The translations under genes were made by a program, and so were the position numbers. A model generated the notes under the pieces. The model saw only the letters and a list, made by a program, of their open reading frames with translations, was not told the origin of the DNA and did no database searches. Below are positions 6,977-10,063 of a stretch of 10,063 bases of DNA, piece after piece; position 1 is the stretch's first letter, and every line of letters begins with the position of its first letter. This stretch comes from an uncultured Clostridia bacterium (GTDB lineage Bacteria > Bacillota > Clostridia > Oscillospirales > Acutalibacteraceae). The stretch spans positions 1 through 10,063 of the forward strand of contig CAMMKL010000056.1 of assembly GCA_946497265.1 (NCBI GenBank), in the 5' to 3' direction.

Positions 6977-7630
6977 CTATCCCTCCAGGCGGTATCCGAC
7001 CTTAAAGACAGTCTTCAGGCATTCTTCCAGCCCCAGTTTTTTGCGCAGACGCTGTACGTGGTTATCGACTGTGCGGGTCTCTATATTGGCCGAGCATTCC
7101 CATACGTCGTCTAAAATCTTGTCGCGGGAAAGGGCGACGTTTGGATGCTTTAAAAAAAGGACCAGCAGTTCGTACTCCTTGGGGGTTAGCTCTACAAGCT
7201 CCCCGCCTCGCCGGACACTGCGTTCCTCCATATTGACCACGATATCCCGGAAATCCAGCACCCGGCGGTCCCGATGGTATCGCCGCAGGACGATTTCAAT
7301 GCGCGCCAATAGCTCCAAAGGCTCAAACGGCTTGACTATGTAATCCTCTGCCCCGGATTTTAATCCCTTTACCCGGCTGTCCACATCCCCTTTGGCGGTC
7401 AGGAATATTACCGGCACCTCATAACGGCGGATGTTTTCCATAATTTCAAACCCGTCCATTCCGGGCAACATCACATCAAGCAGTATTAAATCAAAATCGT
7501 TGTTGCGTATCATATGTACGGCATCCCCCCCGTTGAAACAGGGGGTGCTTTCGTATCCTGAAATTTTCAGGCTCGCGGATATCAGTTTGGAAATGGTGGG
7601 GTCATCCTCCACCACAAGTATTCTCGGCAT
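6977..7630 (-). CDS. OmpR/PhoB-family response regulator
   Basis: The 217-aa product has a receiver domain (1-about 115) with acidic pocket E8-D9-D10, phosphoacceptor D52 in LDVMLPGMDG, switch T78 and K100 in YIVKPFEP, followed by a winged-helix DNA-binding domain (about 122-215) with ELTPKEYELL (147-156) and the recognition helix around TRTVDNHVQRLRKKLG (185-200). It is a phosphorylation-activated transcription factor. The start is ATG 7630, where MPRILVVEDD begins the family and AGGAG lies 8 nt upstream; an in-frame ATG at 7732 would add 34 residues that overlap the upstream gene and is rejected. It lies 2 nt after the carboxypeptidase stop and 3 nt before the cognate kinase. Likely targets include its own operon, since 11-bp-spaced direct repeats precede the first gene. 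Similar in layout to VanR, but the identity of the regulon is unknown. Confidence 0.95.
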   Translation of the reverse strand: MPRILVVEDDPTISKLISASLKISGYESTPCFNGGDAVHMIRNNDFDLILLDVMLPGMDGFEIMENIRRYEVPVIFLTAKGDVDSRVKGLKSGAEDYIVKPFEPLELLARIEIVLRRYHRDRRVLDFRDIVVNMEERSVRRGGELVELTPKEYELLVLFLKHPNVALSRDKILDDVWECSANIETRTVDNHVQRLRKKLGLEECLKTVFKVGYRLEG

Positions 7631-7632
7631 AA

Positions 7633-8469
7633 CTATTTCTCCTGCATCTTGGAATAAATATATTCTTCCAGGCATATTCCCCGGCTTGCAATCTCTTTGG
7701 CAGCTTCCTTTCCAACATACCGGTAGTGCCAAGGCTCAAAATCTATCCCGGTGATGTCCACTTTGTCCCGCGGGTACCGTTCAATAAAACCGTAATCGGC
7801 GGCATGCTTGTCCAGCCATGCGTACGCATCAGTGGAATAAAAGTCATCCTGTACACCGTTCAGGTCAATTGCCAGTCCCGTCTGGTGTTCGCTGTAGCCC
7901 GCCGGCATCACCAGGCGCACCGCCTGTACGGCTGCCTCGGAACTTGTCAGCCCGTTCTGCACGTGGGAGTTGATCTCCTGCTCCAATAACTGCGCCTGGC
8001 GCGATTTGCTTCGGTACGCCGAGCTAATCCACAAGCTGATCCCATCCTCCCGGGCGTCTGCGATCATCGCCTGCAAATCCTCCAGAATACGCTTGTCCAC
8101 GGTGATGTTTTCATAGGCGGTGTCGTCGGGCTGTACCTCCCAGCTGTCAGGCACCGGATTGTTGGCGTTAACCACAATCAGGCGCCAATCCGCCTGCTGG
8201 TTCCAATCCTCAAACGAGGTGTCCCTCGTGAGGGCGGTCGGCTGTGGCGCGATGGATACGTTCTGGGACGGAGGCGCTGTGGAGGCTTGCCCCGCCTGCC
8301 CATTGCCCTCCTGATTGCTTTGCGGTGTTTTTTGAAGCATGTTTCCAACCGCATAAATCCCGCCGGCAAAAACGGCGAGCGTCAGGACCGAAGCGGTGAT
8401 GATGACCGCGCGGTTGCGGATGGTGCGCGCCCTTCTGGAAGGACGATACCGGTTTCTATATGCACGCAT
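7633..8469 (-). CDS. Membrane-anchored VanY-type D-alanyl-D-alanine carboxypeptidase
   Basis: The 278-aa product begins with a very basic cytoplasmic tail (about 1-20), one transmembrane helix (about 21-43) and a Q/S/P-rich extracellular linker (46-85). A VanY/PF02557 metallopeptidase domain follows at about 93-270. Zinc ligands are H195 and D202 in SEHQTGLAIDL and H248 in EPWHYR; E245 is the general base, and AYRSKSRQ (151-158) carries the substrate-binding arginine. It should remove the terminal D-alanine of peptidoglycan pentapeptides outside the membrane, trimming stems and limiting cross-linking. ATG 8469 has AAAGGAG 7 nt upstream. It is first in a four-gene operon with the two-component system. 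No vanH, vanA or vanX is visible, so this is more likely ordinary wall remodelling than glycopeptide resistance. Whether it cuts tetra- or dipeptide ends cannot be decided from motifs alone. Confidence 0.93.
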   Translation of the reverse strand: MRAYRNRYRPSRRARTIRNRAVIITASVLTLAVFAGGIYAVGNMLQKTPQSNQEGNGQAGQASTAPPSQNVSIAPQPTALTRDTSFEDWNQQADWRLIVVNANNPVPDSWEVQPDDTAYENITVDKRILEDLQAMIADAREDGISLWISSAYRSKSRQAQLLEQEINSHVQNGLTSSEAAVQAVRLVMPAGYSEHQTGLAIDLNGVQDDFYSTDAYAWLDKHAADYGFIERYPRDKVDITGIDFEPWHYRYVGKEAAKEIASRGICLEEYIYSKMQEK

Positions 8470-8520
8470 GGATATTCTCCTTTAAAGAAAATGATGTAAA
8501 AAATCGTATTTTACCATCCT

Positions 8521-8526
8521 ATTGTA
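8521..8526 (-). promoter_or_regulatory. Candidate -10 box for the vanY-type/two-component operon
   Basis: On the minus strand TACAAT is preceded by a T-rich tract (T8-G-T6, complement of 8531-8545) and has no good -35 hexamer at the usual spacing. That is common for promoters activated by OmpR/PhoB-type regulators. Transcription would start near 8514, giving a leader of about 45 nt. A second, less likely -10 is TAAAAT, 7 nt further downstream. Confidence 0.4.
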
Positions 8527-8567
8527 CGATAAAAAACAAAAAAAATACATCTCTTTCCTGCAAGAAA

Positions 8568-8596
8568 CTTGTAATTTTCTTGTAAACTTTGTGTAG
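8568..8596 (-). promoter_or_regulatory. Direct repeats with 11-bp period, candidate response-regulator binding site
   Basis: On the minus strand TTACAAG occurs twice (complement of 8579-8585 and 8568-8574), exactly 11 bp apart. A degenerate third copy (CTACACA, 4 of 7 matching) lies a further 11 bp upstream. Tandem half-sites with an 11-bp step are typical for OmpR/PhoB-family dimers binding head-to-tail. The site lies about 45 bp upstream of the candidate -10 of the operon that encodes such a regulator. Confidence 0.5.
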
Positions 8597-8663
8597 ACTA
8601 ACCGGCTAAATTCGGCTGTTCTACTGACGATTCTGTTATAAGCGGAAAGCTCCTATATGCAGC

Positions 8664-8693
8664 AACGGCGCAGAGGGCTTCCTCCACGCCGTT
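8664..8693 (-). terminator. 13-bp hairpin downstream of the hydrogenase gene
   Basis: Arms 8664-8676 and 8681-8693 pair over 13 bp (two G-U pairs on the minus strand) around a 4-nt loop. The stem starts 23 nt beyond the hydrogenase stop. There is no uninterrupted U-tract after it on the minus strand; on the plus strand it is followed by an AT-rich stretch. It may be a weak or factor-assisted terminator or an mRNA 3'-end stabiliser. The rest of 8470-8716 holds only the promoter and repeats listed. Confidence 0.45.
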
Positions 8694-8716
8694 ATATTAT
8701 CGTTTATTTAACTACA

Positions 8717-10063
8717 TTAGAATTTCTTGCGCGCCACGTACGTGGTATGCAGGATTTCATGCGCTTTGTGGCCGCCGGGTTCGCCCAGATATTCCGCGTA
8801 CAGCTTTTTGATGATCGGGCTTTCGTGGGACTTGCGCAAGGGCAGGTCCCGACCCTCCTCATACAAGGCTTTCGCACGCAGGGCTTTCAAATCGGTGAAA
8901 TTGCGCACCGATGCCGGCTGGATCGGCTGACCGCCGCCGTTTACGCAGCCGCCTGGGCAGCACATCACTTCTATAAAGTGGTAGCTCTTTTCGCCGTTCT
9001 TTACCTGCTTTAAGAGCTTATCGACATTCTTCAGGCCGCTGACAACCGCTACGTTGACGTCCATACCGGCAATCTTATAGCTCGCTTCCTTAATGTCGTT
9101 GGTACCGCGTACCTCTTTGTATTCAATATCCTCTACCGAACGGCCTTCCAAGGTGTCGGCAGCTGTACGCAGGGCGGCTTCCATCACGCCGCCGGTCGCG
9201 CCGAAGATCGCCCCGGCGCCGGTGGATTCGCCCAAAGACGGATCAAACTCCTCATCCGGCAGCAGTTCGAATTTGATGTGGGCGCGGTTGATAAGGCGTG
9301 CAAGCTCGCGGGTGGTCAGGGCGATATCCACATCGGGTACGCCCGCGGCAGCTTCGTCTTCGCGCTGTACCTCGAACTTTTTAGCGGTACAGGGCATGAT
9401 GCTTACTACTACAATATCCTTGGGATCCAGCCCTTCCTTCTGGGCGTACCAAGTTTTGATGATCGCACCCGTCATCTGCTGGGGGGATTTGCAGGAAGAA
9501 AGGTTCGGCAGGAATTCCGGATAATAGTGTTCGCAGAATTTGACCCAGCCGGGCGAACAGGAGGTAATGATCGGCAGCGGGCCGCCGTTTTTCACGCGGC
9601 TGATAAACTCGTTGGCCTCTTCCATGATGGTGAGGTCTGCGCCGAAGTCGGTGTCGAATACCTTATCAAATCCCAAGCGGCGCAGTGCGGCGACCATCTT
9701 CCCTTTTACGTTGGTCCCCACCGGCAGGCCGAAAGCCTCTCCAAGGGTGGCGCGGATTGCAGGAGCGGTCTGCACGATTACATGCTTATTCGGGTCGTTG
9801 AGGGCAGCGATGACCTCCTCGCACTGGTCGCGTTCGGTCAAAGCGCCCGTCGGGCAGTTGACGATGCACTGGCCGCAGGAGACGCACGCGACGTCGCCCA
9901 GGCTCTTTTCAAAGGCACAGGCGATGTGGGTATCGAAACCACGGCTATTCGGGCCGATCACGGCGACCTGCTGCTGTTCGCAGGCGGCCACGCAGCGGCG
10001 GCACAGGGTGCACTTATTGTTGTCGCGCACCAGATGCAGGATAGTTTCTGATTTTTCGTATTG
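8717..10063 (-). CDS. [FeFe] hydrogenase, catalytic subunit (5' end outside window)
   Basis: 448 codons are visible and the frame stays open to the window edge, so the true start and probably N-terminal 2Fe-2S and His-Cys3 4Fe-4S domains lie outside. Numbered from the in-frame GTG at 10030 (internal, not the start): ferredoxin-like cluster one uses C7, C10, C13, C17 and cluster two C49, C52, C55, C59. The H-cluster domain follows, with loop L1 TSCSPGW (156-162), L2 MPCTAKKFE (212-220) and L3 EVMCCPGGCVNGGGQP (354-369). The small-subunit-like tail ends in YLGEPGGHKAHEILHTTY (414-431). It reduces protons or oxidises H2 in the cytoplasm. The extended ferredoxin domains and the TSCSPGW loop resemble NAD(P)-linked or bifurcating HndD/HydA enzymes; hndA-C-type partners would be expected upstream, outside the window. 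The L1 serine and L3 extra cysteine differ from the textbook motifs. Confidence 0.95.
   Translation of the reverse strand, partial: QYEKSETILHLVRDNNKCTLCRRCVAACEQQQVAVIGPNSRGFDTHIACAFEKSLGDVACVSCGQCIVNCPTGALTERDQCEEVIAALNDPNKHVIVQTAPAIRATLGEAFGLPVGTNVKGKMVAALRRLGFDKVFDTDFGADLTIMEEANEFISRVKNGGPLPIITSCSPGWVKFCEHYYPEFLPNLSSCKSPQQMTGAIIKTWYAQKEGLDPKDIVVVSIMPCTAKKFEVQREDEAAAGVPDVDIALTTRELARLINRAHIKFELLPDEEFDPSLGESTGAGAIFGATGGVMEAALRTAADTLEGRSVEDIEYKEVRGTNDIKEASYKIAGMDVNVAVVSGLKNVDKLLKQVKNGEKSYHFIEVMCCPGGCVNGGGQPIQPASVRNFTDLKALRAKALYEEGRDLPLRKSHESPIIKKLYAEYLGEPGGHKAHEILHTTYVARKKF

Noticed and set aside
7631..7732. A 34-residue N-terminal extension of the response regulator.
   Set aside because: It is a shifted frame of the carboxypeptidase 3' end; the receiver domain starts exactly at MPRILVVEDD with its own AGGAG.
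7633..8469. Reading the VanY-type gene and the two-component pair as a vancomycin-resistance cluster.
   Set aside because: No vanH, ligase (vanA/B) or vanX is present, and VanY-type peptidases with adjacent two-component systems are common in sensitive Firmicutes.
8531..8545. The A6-C-A8 tract as the U-tract of a terminator for the upstream hydrogenase gene on the minus strand.
   Set aside because: No stable stem lies just before it; only a 4-bp pairing (CAAG/CTTG, or TTTC/GAAA) can be drawn. It is more likely a promoter-region T-tract.
9278..10051. A 257-codon plus-strand open frame antisense to the hydrogenase, plus a shorter one at 9093-9524.
   Set aside because: The opposite strand encodes conserved hydrogenase motifs throughout; these frames show no start signal or family likeness.

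Overview
The window looks like a mid-GC chromosome segment (about half to mid-50s % GC by eye, not computed) from an anaerobic low-GC-type Gram-positive lineage, most likely class Clostridia. This rests on strong AGGAGG-type ribosome binding sites, a CinA of Firmicutes type, a CrtO-family acyltransferase, a VanY/OmpR/histidine-kinase cluster, and a multi-cluster [FeFe] hydrogenase of the NAD(P)-linked (HndD/HydA) kind. No mobile element, CRISPR array, tRNA or rRNA is seen.

Left part (1-1661). A complete cinA (minus strand, 415 aa) ends in a clear intrinsic terminator. It has its own promoter in the 242-nt intergenic region it shares with a divergent marR-type gene. That region also carries a 33-nt near-palindrome just downstream of the marR -10 box, a strong candidate for the MarR operator.

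Plus-strand unit (1662-4512). It holds a MarR-family regulator, a 175-aa membrane protein of the CrtO family (glycosyl-4,4'-diaponeurosporenoate acyltransferase-like), a strong hairpin terminator or attenuator, and a 586-aa beta-lactamase-fold serine hydrolase with an unrecognised C-terminal region. No carotenoid biosynthesis gene is present, so the acyltransferase probably has another substrate. An acyltransferase next to a serine hydrolase under one MarR repressor suggests an acyl or lipid modification function; this is inference. The unit ends in a bidirectional terminator shared with the convergent operon.

Minus-strand unit (8469 down to 4593). Four very tightly packed genes: a membrane-anchored VanY-type D-Ala-D-Ala carboxypeptidase, an OmpR/PhoB-type response regulator, a HAMP/HisKA/HATPase sensor kinase, and an unrecognised membrane-anchored extracytoplasmic protein that overlaps the kinase stop by 4 nt. 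The layout suggests a cell-wall-sensing two-component system co-transcribed with a wall-trimming enzyme. The last gene may be an accessory or sensor subunit. Upstream of the carboxypeptidase gene lie direct repeats with an 11-bp period, the spacing typical of OmpR/PhoB regulators, so autoregulation is plausible.

Right end (8717-10063). The 3' part of an [FeFe] hydrogenase gene (448 codons visible; its 5' end lies beyond the window) is followed by a 13-bp hairpin. The H-cluster loops show two departures from the textbook motifs (TSCSPGW, and CCPGGC in place of ACPGGC).
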